A stretch of 49,242 nt of DNA from an uncultured bacterium (lineage in GTDB: Bacteria; Cyanobacteriota; Vampirovibrionia; Gastranaerophilales; Gastranaerophilaceae), in the NCBI GenBank assembly GCA_902475545.1, contig CABRZP010000014.1, forward strand, positions 1 through 49,242, written 5' to 3'. Below the pieces are notes generated by a model. The model worked only from the letters and a program-made list of their open reading frames with translations, searched no databases and was not told the DNA's origin. Shown piece after piece: positions 24,172-33,290 of the stretch (within the stretch, counting starts at the first letter, position 1; each line of letters starts with the position of its first letter). The translations under genes and the position numbers were made by a program.

Positions 24172-26268
24172 CTAATCACTAATATAAGCATCGCCAATAG
24201 TATCAATTGCTTCGACTTTAATATCAGTAATCAATTCAGAATAAGAAATTACAACAATGGTTGGAATATGACGTTCCAAAAGTTGATATAACGGAAGCCT
24301 GATTCTAGGAGAACATAATACAACAGGTTGTTTTCCACATGTCTGATGAGCACGCATCAAAGTAGTAGCCGTTGTTTCAATAAGTTCTTGAACCTGAACA
24401 GGATTAAGCAAAAACATCGTACCTAACTCGGTTCTTTGACAACTGTCGTCTAACGTTTTTTCCCACTCCGGAGACAAAGTTAAAGCATACAGTACTCTAT
24501 CATCCTGAACATTTGATAAACAGATTTGACGACCTAACGCAGCCCTCAAACGCTCTGATAAAATATCCGGTTCTTTTGAAAATCTTGCATAATCACAAAG
24601 TCTTTCAAACACAAATATAATATCTTTTATTGAAACTTTTTCACGAATTAAGTTAACAAAGATTTTACGCAAATCACTTGTTGAAATAATAGTTGGAACT
24701 AAGTCGTTAACAAGCGTAGGGTCTTGTGAACGTACAAGTTCCATAAGCTTAAGTACATCAGTTTTTGTCATAACCTCATCTACATGTTTTCTTACACATT
24801 CTTGAAGATGGGTTACAATAACATCTGTTGCATCGACTGCAGTAACAAGTCTGGCTGATTTAGCATCTTCCTGAGTAATCCAGTATGCCTGAGTTTGATA
24901 TGTCGGGTCAATACCAATAATTGCATCTTCCGGAACCTCTTTTTTCATAGAATCCCATTGATCTGCAATTACCATAAATTTACCTGGATAAACATAACCC
25001 GTAGCTACAGTATTACCACGAATTGAAATCATGTATTCATTCGCATCAAGTGCAGATGAATCCATAATTCTTATATTTGGCAAAATATAACCTAATTCAT
25101 CTGTTACCCTTTGACGAAGAGCAGCTATTTTAGCAAGCAATTGCCCCTCTTGGTCAGGATCTGCAATTACTAAAAGATTGGAACCAACCTGCAAACTTAA
25201 TATATCAACACCCAGACGTTCATACATTCTGTTAGGGTTAACAAGGTCTTGCATATTTTGACGAACATTTTCTAATTGCCCCAATTGAGATTGAACATCG
25301 GCATTAATAAGTACCTGAAATCCTGCAACAAATAAACCTGCAGCAAATATCAAAAATGGTAACCATGGCAGCCCTGTAATAGGGCCGGTTACAGATAATA
25401 ACAGCAAGAATGCAGCTGCAAAAAACAACGCATAAGGTTTACTTGTAATCTGCTCTGTAACATCAGAACCCAATGAAGGACTCGCCGCAGATGCACGTGT
25501 CATAAAAATACCTGCCGCAATTGACATTAACAGAGATGGAACCTGAGATGCAAGACCATCACCTATAGTTAATACCGTATATTTTGAAACCGCATCACCT
25601 ATTGCCATCTGGTTCATCAAACAACCTACGCATAATCCGCCGACAATGTTGATGATTACAATAATAATACCGGCAATTGTATCCCCTTTTACGAACTTCA
25701 TCGCACCATCCATAGAACCCATCAAACTTGATTCTCTGGATAAATCTTCACGTTTCTTGGTTGCTTCTTCCGGCGAAATCAAACCGGCGTTAAAGTCAGC
25801 ATCAATAGTCATTTGTTTACCTGGCATCGCATCCAATGCAAAACGGGCAGATACTTCGGCAATACGTTCAGCACCTTTTGTGATTACCATGAACTGTACA
25901 ACTGTAATAATTAAGAAAATTACACCACCAACAACCATGTTACCACCGGTTACGAAGGTTCCGAATGCGTGAATAACCTCACCGGCTTCTCCTTTTGCCA
26001 AAATCAAACGTGTTGAAGCAATAGAAAGAACCAAACGAAACATTGTACCAATAAGAATAATTGATGGAAAAGAAGACAATTCTAATGTTTTTTGTACATA
26101 TAACGCAAACATCAAAAGAACAATCCCCAGAGTAATATTTAAGCAAATACAGCAATTCATAATCCAGCTTGGTAATTCAACAAGCAAGATTAAGATAAGC
26201 GCTAATACGAATAACGCCATAAATATTTCACTTAATGGATTTGCGTTATTTCCCTCCGGTGCTGCCAT
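24172..26268 (-). CDS. flhA: Flagellar type III export gate protein FlhA
   Basis: 698-residue inner-membrane component of the flagellar export gate that receives substrate-chaperone complexes. Eight or so N-terminal membrane helices, then the FHIPEP-type signature: GGNMVVGGVIFLIITVVQFM, VITKGAERIAEVSARFALDA and MPGKQMTIDADFNAGLI (about 125-170). The cytoplasmic domain (about 340-698) has the standard order. Length matches FlhA. It starts inside the fliH stop (TAATG) and is the last gene of the export operon. FlhA rather than the non-flagellar SctV is favoured by the full-length fliF and fliE next to it. Confidence 0.94.
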   Translation of the reverse strand: MAAPEGNNANPLSEIFMALFVLALILILLVELPSWIMNCCICLNITLGIVLLMFALYVQKTLELSSFPSIILIGTMFRLVLSIASTRLILAKGEAGEVIHAFGTFVTGGNMVVGGVIFLIITVVQFMVITKGAERIAEVSARFALDAMPGKQMTIDADFNAGLISPEEATKKREDLSRESSLMGSMDGAMKFVKGDTIAGIIIVIINIVGGLCVGCLMNQMAIGDAVSKYTVLTIGDGLASQVPSLLMSIAAGIFMTRASAASPSLGSDVTEQITSKPYALFFAAAFLLLLSVTGPITGLPWLPFLIFAAGLFVAGFQVLINADVQSQLGQLENVRQNMQDLVNPNRMYERLGVDILSLQVGSNLLVIADPDQEGQLLAKIAALRQRVTDELGYILPNIRIMDSSALDANEYMISIRGNTVATGYVYPGKFMVIADQWDSMKKEVPEDAIIGIDPTYQTQAYWITQEDAKSARLVTAVDATDVIVTHLQECVRKHVDEVMTKTDVLKLMELVRSQDPTLVNDLVPTIISTSDLRKIFVNLIREKVSIKDIIFVFERLCDYARFSKEPDILSERLRAALGRQICLSNVQDDRVLYALTLSPEWEKTLDDSCQRTELGTMFLLNPVQVQELIETTATTLMRAHQTCGKQPVVLCSPRIRLPLYQLLERHIPTIVVISYSELITDIKVEAIDTIGDAYISD

Positions 26269-26978
26269 TACACTTCCTTCAATGCTTTAGTAATTATAGA
26301 CAATTGTGTTTCAATAGTTGCATCAATTACTCCGTTATCTGTGGTAACCATGCATCCGCCTTCCATTGTATTTTCATCAGGAACAATGAGAACCCTAGCC
26401 TCTAAGCCAGCCATTTTAACAGCCTCAGGCATTTCTTGTTTTAACATATCAACCTGTGACGGGTTAACTTTTAAAACAATTTTAGACTCTTCTTTTGATA
26501 GCCCTGCAAGAATTTCTTTAATATTTTCAAGTAATATTTCAGAATTCTCTGACAATTCTTTTTTAATGATTTTTTTAGCAATATCAACACTTATTTCTAA
26601 TAAATCAGGAGCAATGCTGTCATAAACAAATTGCTTAGCATTATAAAATTCTGACATCGCATCTTTTAGATACTGAATATCTTCTTTTGCAGCAGCAAGA
26701 CCTTCATTATAACCTTCTTTTGCTGATGCTTCACGAATAGCATTAGCCTCTTCTCTTGCTCGGGATATCAAATTTCTATCATCAATTCTGCGGAAGCCTC
26801 TGCGTCTGTCACCCTTACGACGTTCTTGACGCTGCTTAAAGTCAATATTATCCAAGTCAAATAAGTCGATGTCTTTTTCTTCTTGCTCAGACTCGACTGG
26901 AACTTCTTGATCTTGTTTTGGAACTTGCTGTTCCACTCCCTCATCAACTATTTTTTTCTTATTCTTCTTAATAATCAT
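26268..26978 (-). CDS. fliH: FliH-type export ATPase regulator
   Basis: 236 residues. A charged N-terminus (KKNKKKIVDEGVEQQVPKQD) and a helical middle precede the FliH/SctL C-terminal domain (about 120-236): PDLLEISVDIAKKIIKKELS, LKVNPSQVDMLKQ, and MEGGCMVTTDNGVIDATIETQL. FliH binds the ATPase FliI and links it to the switch complex. fliI, which normally follows, is absent here; flhA is downstream instead. It has no ribosome site of its own and starts 12 nt after the FliG-like gene. Confidence 0.88.
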   Translation of the reverse strand: MIIKKNKKKIVDEGVEQQVPKQDQEVPVESEQEEKDIDLFDLDNIDFKQRQERRKGDRRRGFRRIDDRNLISRAREEANAIREASAKEGYNEGLAAAKEDIQYLKDAMSEFYNAKQFVYDSIAPDLLEISVDIAKKIIKKELSENSEILLENIKEILAGLSKEESKIVLKVNPSQVDMLKQEMPEAVKMAGLEARVLIVPDENTMEGGCMVTTDNGVIDATIETQLSIITKALKEV

Positions 26979-26990
26979 GATTTGATAATA

Positions 26991-27998
26991 TTATACACTA
27001 TTAAGAAGGTGTGTGGCAACAATACTTGCAACTTTTGGAGGCATTTTATCATAGTATTTATCCTCCAGAGCGTTATACACAAGACGTTTAACCCCGATAC
27101 GCTCCCTAATTAAGACTGTATCTAAATCTTTACTTTCGTAATAAGATGCAAATTTTTTCAACTTAAGAATAACCCTATGCGGAGATAAGTCTGTAGGCTG
27201 AGGAAGGTTCATCTTGATTTCCTGTAAACATCTCAAAGCATTATGAGCACCAACTCGTTCAGGCAAATCAGGCATGTTCATAAATTTAATTACTGCATTT
27301 GCATCTTCACTATCAAACTTATTTAAAATAGACTGAACTTTATCTTGGTTCATCTTTTTAAATAACATTGCAACAGTCGCAAGTTTCAATACTCGAGAAT
27401 CCACTTTAGCAAAAGATGCTGGATCCTGAGGCATACCGCCATCTACAGGCATTTGAGACATATCACCATTCGGCATCATTTGACCATCTTGAGGCTGTTG
27501 CTGCATTTCTTGGGCCATCTTATCCATATTAGATTGAGAGGCCGCGTATTCCATCAAACCTTCATCAATAGCCCCATTTTCCTTTAATTCTTGAATTGCT
27601 TCCAGATAAGCTTTTTTAACATGATGTTCAATTAATTCAAGAATTTTATCATGAGGTAGTCCTTGTGAAAAAGTTTGTTTTGCTATCTCAAAGATTGTAT
27701 ATGCAATTTTTTGCATTATACCGTCCCAATATTGTTGAGGAATACCTGAACGGATTACATCAACAGACTTGTGAAAAGACCATTCCGCAATAATCTGAGT
27801 AATTGTAACAGCTTGATCCTCGTTAAAATTCAGATTAGGATCTTCTGCAATAGTTTTACCTGAAAGAAGTGAAAAATTTCCCAAAGTATTAATTACGTAT
27901 TGTTTCTGATTGTCATCAAAATCAGCAGGAACTAAGTCTTGAGCCTGTGCTGCAAGATTTTGTGCAAATGCTTCGTAATCAAAATTCTGTGTTGCCAT
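26991..27998 (-). CDS. FliG-position protein, divergent flagellar switch component (putative)
   Basis: 335 residues in the exact slot of fliG between fliF and fliH. It lacks clear FliG signatures such as the EHPQ motif and the charged torque helix. Residues about 205-245 (KLATVAMLFKKMNQDKVQSILNKFDSEDANAVIKF) resemble the helical FliG/MgtE-N repeat, and the C-terminus (ERIGVKRLVYNALEDKYYDKMPPKVASIVATHLL) is helical. A Met/Gln/Pro-rich low-complexity linker (about 165-200) splits the protein. Since fliF here ends in a FliG-binding-like tail, a FliG partner is expected, and this is the candidate. Family assignment is by position and weak resemblance only. Confidence 0.5.
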   Translation of the reverse strand: MATQNFDYEAFAQNLAAQAQDLVPADFDDNQKQYVINTLGNFSLLSGKTIAEDPNLNFNEDQAVTITQIIAEWSFHKSVDVIRSGIPQQYWDGIMQKIAYTIFEIAKQTFSQGLPHDKILELIEHHVKKAYLEAIQELKENGAIDEGLMEYAASQSNMDKMAQEMQQQPQDGQMMPNGDMSQMPVDGGMPQDPASFAKVDSRVLKLATVAMLFKKMNQDKVQSILNKFDSEDANAVIKFMNMPDLPERVGAHNALRCLQEIKMNLPQPTDLSPHRVILKLKKFASYYESKDLDTVLIRERIGVKRLVYNALEDKYYDKMPPKVASIVATHLLNSV

Positions 27999-28005
27999 CT
28001 ATAAC

Positions 28006-29694
28006 TTACCCTTCTTTGGTAGAACCTTCTTCAATCCAAGATTTAATATTATCAGCTGCATCCTCTGTAATTTCATTTGAAATACTATCAAGAGAATCGA
28101 TTAATAGATTTTCATCAAATTGAGGGATTTGAGCTCTTTGCTGCTGATTAATTAAATCCTGAGCCAATTCTGATTGACGCTGAGTCAACTGACTTGCTCT
28201 GGAATTAATATCACTTAACTGTCTTTCTTGCTCCATTGCTCTTTGACGTAAAGCTTCAACTTCAGCTTCATTTTCTTCTCTAACAGATTTAACCTTAGAT
28301 GAAATTGCATTAAAAATTATTACTAAACCAACACCTGATAACGCAAGAGCAAGCCACCAAGGATTACCTGACTCATCAGGCTTCGGCAAATTTTGCTGCC
28401 TGTCAGGAGTTAAGTACGGATCGTTAGAATTTGTAAATGCGATAGAAACATCATCTGCTGCAACTTTCGGACTTGCAGCTCTTGCTATTAAGTCTTTCAA
28501 TTCTTCAATTGTTGTATCACTTGGTAAATTATTTCTATCCAGAGTGACTGCAATTGAAATATCTTCAATCACACCCGGTTTAATATATTCATTAGTTTGT
28601 GTTTTCGTAACTCCGTATTGAGTTTCTGTAGCCTGACGGGAGTAATTTCTATTTTGACTTGAATCAGTACCACCTGTAGGCAAGCCATTTGGCAAATAAG
28701 TACTTACAGCATTTATACCCTGAGATTGGTCTTTTGTCTGATCTCCTAAACCTTCTCTAAATGACTGTTCTGTTACAGAAGCTTTTTTATTCGGATCATA
28801 TTCAATTGAAAATCTTTCAATTGGAGCTTGTCTCAAGAAAGTACTAACAGTTGCAACATAATTTCCCGGACCAACTAATCTGTCCAGCTGTTTAGAAACT
28901 TTTTGCTGCATATACTTATCATTTTCTTCCAATCTCTGAAGCATTTCATCTTCCGCATTCATAACACTATGGTATACATTACCGTTTGTATCAGTAATAG
29001 CAACATTTTCAGCAGTCAAACCTGAAACACTGCCTATTAAAAGGTTAGTAATAGCTTTGACCTTCATTTGATCAAGTTTTTCATAATCTTTTCCTGAAGG
29101 CATTACCAATTGAACTGTAGCAGTTTTTGGTTTTGGATTATCAAACATTGAACCGGCTTCAGGGATTGATATAAATACCGTAGCATTTTGAATCGGTTTA
29201 ATTTGCTTAATAAGTCTTGCCAATTCTCCATTCATAGCTCTTGCAAGTCTGATTCGTTTATCTTCTTTAGTTGATGTAAAATCACCTTTATCAAAAATTT
29301 CAAGTCCTACATTTTGGTCAACCAAACCGCTTTGAACAATAGTAATAATTGCATTATCCCTATCCGTAACGGTACATTTTTTAGTTAATGTAGAACAGTT
29401 TTTAGCATTTAAAGTAAGCTTTGATTTTGTACCATCAAGCTGTCTTTCAACAGTAATTCCCTGCTTTGCCAATAATGCTTGAATTTCTAATGCTTTACCA
29501 ACGTTATCTGTAGTTAATAAATCAACATTAGCAGTTAAAGGTTCGCCACCAACCGGAGTACCAGAACTTTTATTATTCCCTCCACCGCCAACAGCCAAAA
29601 CAATTATTATAACAATCAGAATAACAATAACCGCTGCTCCGCCGGCTATCCCAAATAATAAAGGTTTATTTTCTAAAATTTTACTAAAATCCAT
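28006..29694 (-). CDS. fliF: Flagellar MS-ring protein FliF
   Basis: 562 residues forming the membrane-embedded MS ring. A first transmembrane helix (about 13-36, GIAGGAAVIVILIVIIIVLAV), the ring-building domains (about 55-300: ALEIQALLAKQGI, RLARAMNGELARLIKQI, VATVSTFLRQAPIERFSIEYDP), a second membrane helix (about 443-461, WWLALALSGVGLVIIFNAI), and a cytoplasmic tail ending ADNIKSWIEEGSTKEG. The tail resembles the FliG-binding motif of other FliF proteins. Length and two membrane spans fit flagellar FliF, not the shorter non-flagellar SctJ lipoprotein. Confidence 0.9.
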   Translation of the reverse strand: MDFSKILENKPLLFGIAGGAAVIVILIVIIIVLAVGGGGNNKSSGTPVGGEPLTANVDLLTTDNVGKALEIQALLAKQGITVERQLDGTKSKLTLNAKNCSTLTKKCTVTDRDNAIITIVQSGLVDQNVGLEIFDKGDFTSTKEDKRIRLARAMNGELARLIKQIKPIQNATVFISIPEAGSMFDNPKPKTATVQLVMPSGKDYEKLDQMKVKAITNLLIGSVSGLTAENVAITDTNGNVYHSVMNAEDEMLQRLEENDKYMQQKVSKQLDRLVGPGNYVATVSTFLRQAPIERFSIEYDPNKKASVTEQSFREGLGDQTKDQSQGINAVSTYLPNGLPTGGTDSSQNRNYSRQATETQYGVTKTQTNEYIKPGVIEDISIAVTLDRNNLPSDTTIEELKDLIARAASPKVAADDVSIAFTNSNDPYLTPDRQQNLPKPDESGNPWWLALALSGVGLVIIFNAISSKVKSVREENEAEVEALRQRAMEQERQLSDINSRASQLTQRQSELAQDLINQQQRAQIPQFDENLLIDSLDSISNEITEDAADNIKSWIEEGSTKEG

Positions 29695-29759
29695 TTCCGT
29701 CCCACTGTCTGTTTAATTTATTACGCGTATTTTAATAAGATAGATATTATAGTTAGTGC

Positions 29760-30095
29760 TTACACTGAAATTTGCATTATTCTATCGTAAGCATTGATAA
29801 CTTTCCCTGTAATTTGAGTTGCCACATTCACACTAATTTCAGACTTAGCCATAGCTGTCATAACATCATGGATATCGACATTCTGATTACCGGACATAAC
29901 ATCTTTTAACAGATTATCCGGGGCATTAATTTCAGAATTCAAATTTTCAACCAAACCGCTCATTACTTGTTTAAAATCAGCAGTTTCAGGTTTTTCGACT
30001 CTATCCATTCTCATACTTGGCATCCCAAATCCTGAATCAAACTTTGAATGTTGAATTCTTGCTGCTAAATCATATTGTGGAAAGTTGCCATACAT
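29760..30095 (-). CDS. fliE: Flagellar basal-body protein FliE
   Basis: 111 residues. The C-terminal half matches FliE: NVDIHDVMTAMAKSEISVNVAT followed by GKVINAYDRIMQISV, which corresponds to the family's 'vdlhevmia..ka.' and 'AYqeImrm' segments. FliE joins the MS ring to the rod and is exported early. AGAGAGGTAG before the ATG is a good ribosome site. First gene of fliE-fliF-(FliG-like)-fliH-flhA; 65 nt to fliF. Confidence 0.85.
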   Translation of the reverse strand: MYGNFPQYDLAARIQHSKFDSGFGMPSMRMDRVEKPETADFKQVMSGLVENLNSEINAPDNLLKDVMSGNQNVDIHDVMTAMAKSEISVNVATQITGKVINAYDRIMQISV

Positions 30096-30241
30096 AATAC
30101 TACCTCTCTATTTTATAATACCTTATTTTAAGCTTTTTGTTCAACTTTTATACAAAAAATCAACCAAAAAGATGATAAATTCAACACGATAGGAACTACA
30201 TAATATTTAATAATATTTTGAACAAAATCAACATCTAAATA

Positions 30242-30269
30242 AAAAGCTGCAAATTTCATTGCAGCTTTT
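30242..30269. terminator. Rho-independent terminator of the dCMP deaminase operon
   Basis: AAAAGCTGCAA (30242-30252) and TTGCAGCTTTT (30259-30269) pair perfectly around a 6-nt loop. It lies downstream of the dCMP deaminase gene and upstream of fliE, both on the minus strand, so the flagellar genes form a separate unit. Confidence 0.85.
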
Positions 30270-30292
30270 CAAAAACATAAATTAAAAATTAA

Positions 30293-30742
30293 CTATCTTT
30301 GATTTTCCAATTCTTTGCGTATATCTTCAACCGAAACATATACTATTGGGGAATTTTCATCTTTTTTCAAAACACATTGAGTTATACCGGATTGAACAAT
30401 AAATCTTTTGCACAATATACATATAAAATTATGTCCCCAGATGTATATTGTAGCCCCCTGACATCTATCTTGTCCAGCTTGAATAATTGCATTTTGTTCT
30501 GCATGAATAGAACGACAAGTTTCATATCTTGTTCCTGATTCAATATTATTTTTTATCCTATAACATTCTCCCCGTTCTGCACATGACTCAACCTTAGAAG
30601 GTGTTCCATTATAACCTGTTGCTTTAATTTTTTTGTCTTGACCGACAATTACTGCACCCACTTGGGCTCTTATACAATTCGATCTGCTTGCACAGGTCTT
30701 TGCTAAATCTAAAAAATATTCATCCCACGGTTTTATATCCAT
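30293..30742 (-). CDS. dCMP deaminase (ComEB-like)
   Basis: 149-residue zinc enzyme that converts dCMP to dUMP for thymidylate synthesis. The N-terminal WDEYFLDLAKTCASRSNCIR, GAVIVGQDKKIKATGYNG, the catalytic SIHAEQNAIIQAG with HAE (about 79-81), and the zinc cysteines ICILCKRFIVQSGI (about 107-110) follow the family order. The usual P-C-xx-C is I-C-I-L-C here, keeping both Cys. Preceded by AGAGGTG. It lies 12 nt after a PurH-like gene and shares its terminator. Confidence 0.9.
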   Translation of the reverse strand: MDIKPWDEYFLDLAKTCASRSNCIRAQVGAVIVGQDKKIKATGYNGTPSKVESCAERGECYRIKNNIESGTRYETCRSIHAEQNAIIQAGQDRCQGATIYIWGHNFICILCKRFIVQSGITQCVLKKDENSPIVYVSVEDIRKELENQR

Positions 30743-30754
30743 ACAACACCTCTA

Positions 30755-31690
30755 TTAATATTTATTATTCCTAATTCCAGTATGTATTACAACAATATTA
30801 TACTTCTCAGCAAGTTTTAATATCTTATCTGAGTTTTTGCTGTCTCCGGCTTCAATAATCAAACCTATACGTCCTTGAATTGCCGCATTTATAGCTTCTT
30901 CATTCTCTATAACACCGTCCACTGCAAGAACTGCATCTTTAGAATTTTCACATGCCAAATCCATAGCTTTTTCCACAGAAATAACACCATTAACTTCTGA
31001 TTGAACAATCGCTTTTGTTGACAAATCTTTTACAATAACAGCAGAATGAGAATTTACATGTTTTGCAATTTTCCAAGCAAAAATCGCATCCTCTGCCAGC
31101 TGTTGAACAGGTTTATTTTTAGTGACAACCTTAAAGGAATTTTTTGTTAATTTACTTAAATTTTGATCTTGAACCAAAATTCCAAAAGGTGTAACTTTTA
31201 TGTCTTTTGCTGTAAACCCTATAATTTCTTGCAATGGAGAATTTATTCTCACAACATTTATATCTGTAGTTTTTGTTAAGAACTCCTCAGCTTCTGACGA
31301 ATACTTCGTTGATAATATATTCTTAACCTTCATAGCTTTTAAACGCTTAGCCAAGTCTAAAGAAACCTCTTTTGTAAATCCGACAGTTCCGCCATATACA
31401 GCCAAAGAATCGCCTTCTAAAACTTTTTCAAAAGCGACATCCAAAGAACTGCCCAATGCCGCAGAACATATAAAAGAATCTTTAACCACAACTGACGCAT
31501 TTACATCAAAGAACTCGGCTAAAATAGTAACAGCTTTTGATAAATTTAATATATCAACATATTCTAAATCTTTATTTTCAGTCAAAATATCATATTCAAC
31601 CCCGCCATCAACAGGTGCAATACAAGCTGATTGATATATATTTTCTCCGCTTTGCAAATCTTTAAAATCTTTTATTTCAATAGTTTCCAT
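30755..31690 (-). CDS. Standalone PurH C-domain (AICAR transformylase-like), catalytic His lost
   Basis: 311 residues aligning with the C-terminal AICAR transformylase domain of PurH, with no IMP cyclohydrolase domain. Landmarks in order: SGENIYQSA (cf. GENPHQxA), VVKDSFICSAALGSSLD (cf. KHxNPCGxAxG), SLAVYGGTVGFTKEV (cf. SAFGGIVAFNREV), FAWKIAKHVNSHSAVIVKD, and AVLAVDGVIENEEAI with VVIHTGIRNNKY (cf. MVFTGVRHFRH). In PurH the K-H pair is catalytic; here Lys stays but His becomes Asp, and the later formyl/AICAR-binding stretch is changed. It is probably inactive as a transformylase or has a new role. The ATG at 31690 follows GAGGG; a longer GTG start adds 4 residues. Confidence 0.75.
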   Translation of the reverse strand: METIEIKDFKDLQSGENIYQSACIAPVDGGVEYDILTENKDLEYVDILNLSKAVTILAEFFDVNASVVVKDSFICSAALGSSLDVAFEKVLEGDSLAVYGGTVGFTKEVSLDLAKRLKAMKVKNILSTKYSSEAEEFLTKTTDINVVRINSPLQEIIGFTAKDIKVTPFGILVQDQNLSKLTKNSFKVVTKNKPVQQLAEDAIFAWKIAKHVNSHSAVIVKDLSTKAIVQSEVNGVISVEKAMDLACENSKDAVLAVDGVIENEEAINAAIQGRIGLIIEAGDSKNSDKILKLAEKYNIVVIHTGIRNNKY

Positions 31691-31850
31691 AATATCCCTC
31701 ACTAACTTTCAAAAGTTTAACATAAAGCTATACTCCTATCAAGTTAATATAACTTAAACTATTTAGATTAAATTAAGCAAATTTTCTTGATAATTTAGCA
31801 TGTCTTATATATAATTAACAATGTTTAGGATAATAATTTGAAGAGGAAAT

Positions 31851-32447
31851 ATGGCAACAAATAAAATTACTGATAGTGTTGGGAAAAAGATTGTCGATGC
31901 TTTAAAAATGCAAGATACAGACATGATTAGTGAACCTGCAGAAGCAAGTGAAGAAGTAGAAAATTTCGACAACGTATCCGAAAATCCTTTCGACTCAGAA
32001 TTTAGCATGGATAATACAGCCCAAGAATCTGAAAGTTTCAACACTTCATTCAACTATCAAAACTCTTCAGCTATTGATAATGCATTTCAACAAAGCCTTA
32101 TCCAAAATCTTGGAACAAGCGTAATTGCAGAGGTTCAAGATGATTTTGATTATCCTCAAAATGTTGCAGTACTAAGACAATTAATCGGCAAACTTCCTGC
32201 CGGAGTATCAAAACAAACCGGAGCTATTATTATTAAACAAACAATGGAAGCTCTCGGCATATCTATGAAAAGTGTAATAGAAGAAGCTAAACAGGTACAA
32301 ATGGCTCTAACAAATAATGCAAAAGACTGCCAAGCAAATATTGTTGAATACAAAAAACAAATCGGCATACTTGAAGCAAAATCACAACAATACCAAAAGC
32401 AATCTTCTATAATGAACGATATTATTAATCTATTTATCAGATCTTAA
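31851..32447 (+). CDS. Unknown acidic protein with C-terminal coiled coil
   Basis: 198 residues. Residues 1-85 are acidic, Ser/Asn/Asp-rich and probably disordered (DMISEPAEASEEVENFDNVS). Residues 90-198 are helical: NVAVLRQLIGKLPAGVSKQT, EALGISMKSVIEEAKQVQM and a coiled coil NIVEYKKQIGILEAKSQQYQ ending MNDIINLFIRS. No signal peptide. AAGAGGAA gives a ribosome site. Its TAA overlaps the stop of the convergent 109-residue gene at a shared TTAA. Size and helical C-terminus would suit a secretion chaperone or substrate, but this is a guess. Confidence 0.6.
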   Translation: MATNKITDSVGKKIVDALKMQDTDMISEPAEASEEVENFDNVSENPFDSEFSMDNTAQESESFNTSFNYQNSSAIDNAFQQSLIQNLGTSVIAEVQDDFDYPQNVAVLRQLIGKLPAGVSKQTGAIIIKQTMEALGISMKSVIEEAKQVQMALTNNAKDCQANIVEYKKQIGILEAKSQQYQKQSSIMNDIINLFIRS

Positions 32448-32773
32448 GCAACTTTATAAGCCATTCGTTGAATACCGTTATCAATCATCTGTTGATTTGA
32501 TGATTCTATAGCTTTCAATGCTTGTAATTTAGTTTCAATATCAGCTTTTCTTTGATCTAATTTCTCTTCTAAAATTTTAAGCTTATATTTTCTTTGTTCT
32601 AACTTTTTAGCAATTAGAGAATCGCCTTCAAAATCTGTACCAACTTGAAGAAGGTCACTTGCAGCTTTAGTAGCAGCCATCTTAGCATCTGCAATAAGAT
32701 GTAATTGCCACTCATATTGAGATCTTAGGATTTCATTTCTTTGTCGATCAATAATTCCGATAAACAAACCCAT
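32444..32773 (-). CDS. Small coiled-coil protein, unknown
   Basis: 109 residues, nearly all helical: RNEILRSQYEWQLHLIADAK followed by a long coiled coil KLEQRKYKLKILEEKLDQRK and ETKLQALKAIESSNQQMIDN. Starts MGL, like the 353-residue protein nearby, and the C-terminal heptads weakly resemble that protein's tail. No signal peptide or membrane span. Follows the 90-residue gene by 17 nt and has AGGTA upstream. Confidence 0.6.
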   Translation of the reverse strand: MGLFIGIIDRQRNEILRSQYEWQLHLIADAKMAATKAASDLLQVGTDFEGDSLIAKKLEQRKYKLKILEEKLDQRKADIETKLQALKAIESSNQQMIDNGIQRMAYKVA

Positions 32774-32790
32774 TTAAGTACCTGCCTTTA

Positions 32791-33063
32791 CTACCTTCTT
32801 TGGTCTAGATTTGCACCTTTCAAAAAGTTATGTTGGCTGTTTTCGGCTATTAACTGTTCCATTTTGTGAAACTGATGGGTGTGATAATTTAACCTGTACT
32901 GAGCCATTTTTAACTTTTTCTTCACTGTCAGAAAATCCTTTATTCCTTCTGTAATTGAAGTTGCAAGAGCCTGAATCGGATTCTTACGAATGAAATAGTT
33001 CTTCGCATAAATCAGGAAATCTTGAATTCTCTGTATGTATAGACTCAAAGCTTCTTGAAACAT
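32791..33063 (-). CDS. Small basic helical protein, unknown
   Basis: 90 residues: FQEALSLYIQRIQDFLIYAK, TSITEGIKDFLTVKKKLKM and a His/Gln-rich end (YHTHQFHKMEQLIAENSQHN). Net basic, helical, no signal peptide. AAGGAG precedes the ATG. It precedes the 109-residue coiled-coil gene, so the two probably form a pair. No family recognised. Confidence 0.55.
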   Translation of the reverse strand: MFQEALSLYIQRIQDFLIYAKNYFIRKNPIQALATSITEGIKDFLTVKKKLKMAQYRLNYHTHQFHKMEQLIAENSQHNFLKGANLDQRR

Positions 33064-33235
33064 TTTGCTCCTTACACTATGAACCTACATATAATTAAAA
33101 ACATCACATAAATATTAATTGACTTTAATAATAAGTTTTGTAATATTTCTTAATATATAAGTTCACAGTTAACTTATCACATGTTATATATCGGTACATT
33201 TATTATAAACTTTAATATTAAATTAAGAAATAATA

Positions 33236-33264
33236 CGGATAATGTAAAAATATTACATTATCCG
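33236..33264 (-). terminator. Hairpin, likely terminator after the Gly/Ser-rich gene
   Basis: CGGATAATGTAA (33236-33247) pairs perfectly with 33253-33264 around AAATA. On the minus strand the stem is followed by TATTATTTCTT, a moderate U-rich run. It lies 27 nt beyond the stop of the 271-residue gene. Confidence 0.55.
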
Positions 33265-33290
33265 CAAAAATATAATAAAAAGTACAAGTT

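Noticed and set aside
24172..26268. FlhA considered as a non-flagellar SctV
   Set aside because: The adjacent full-length FliF with two membrane spans and FliE indicate a flagellar-type apparatus rather than an injectisome.
31200..31634. A 144-residue plus-strand frame inside the PurH-like gene
   Set aside because: Shadow of a gene that aligns along its length to PurH; no start signal.
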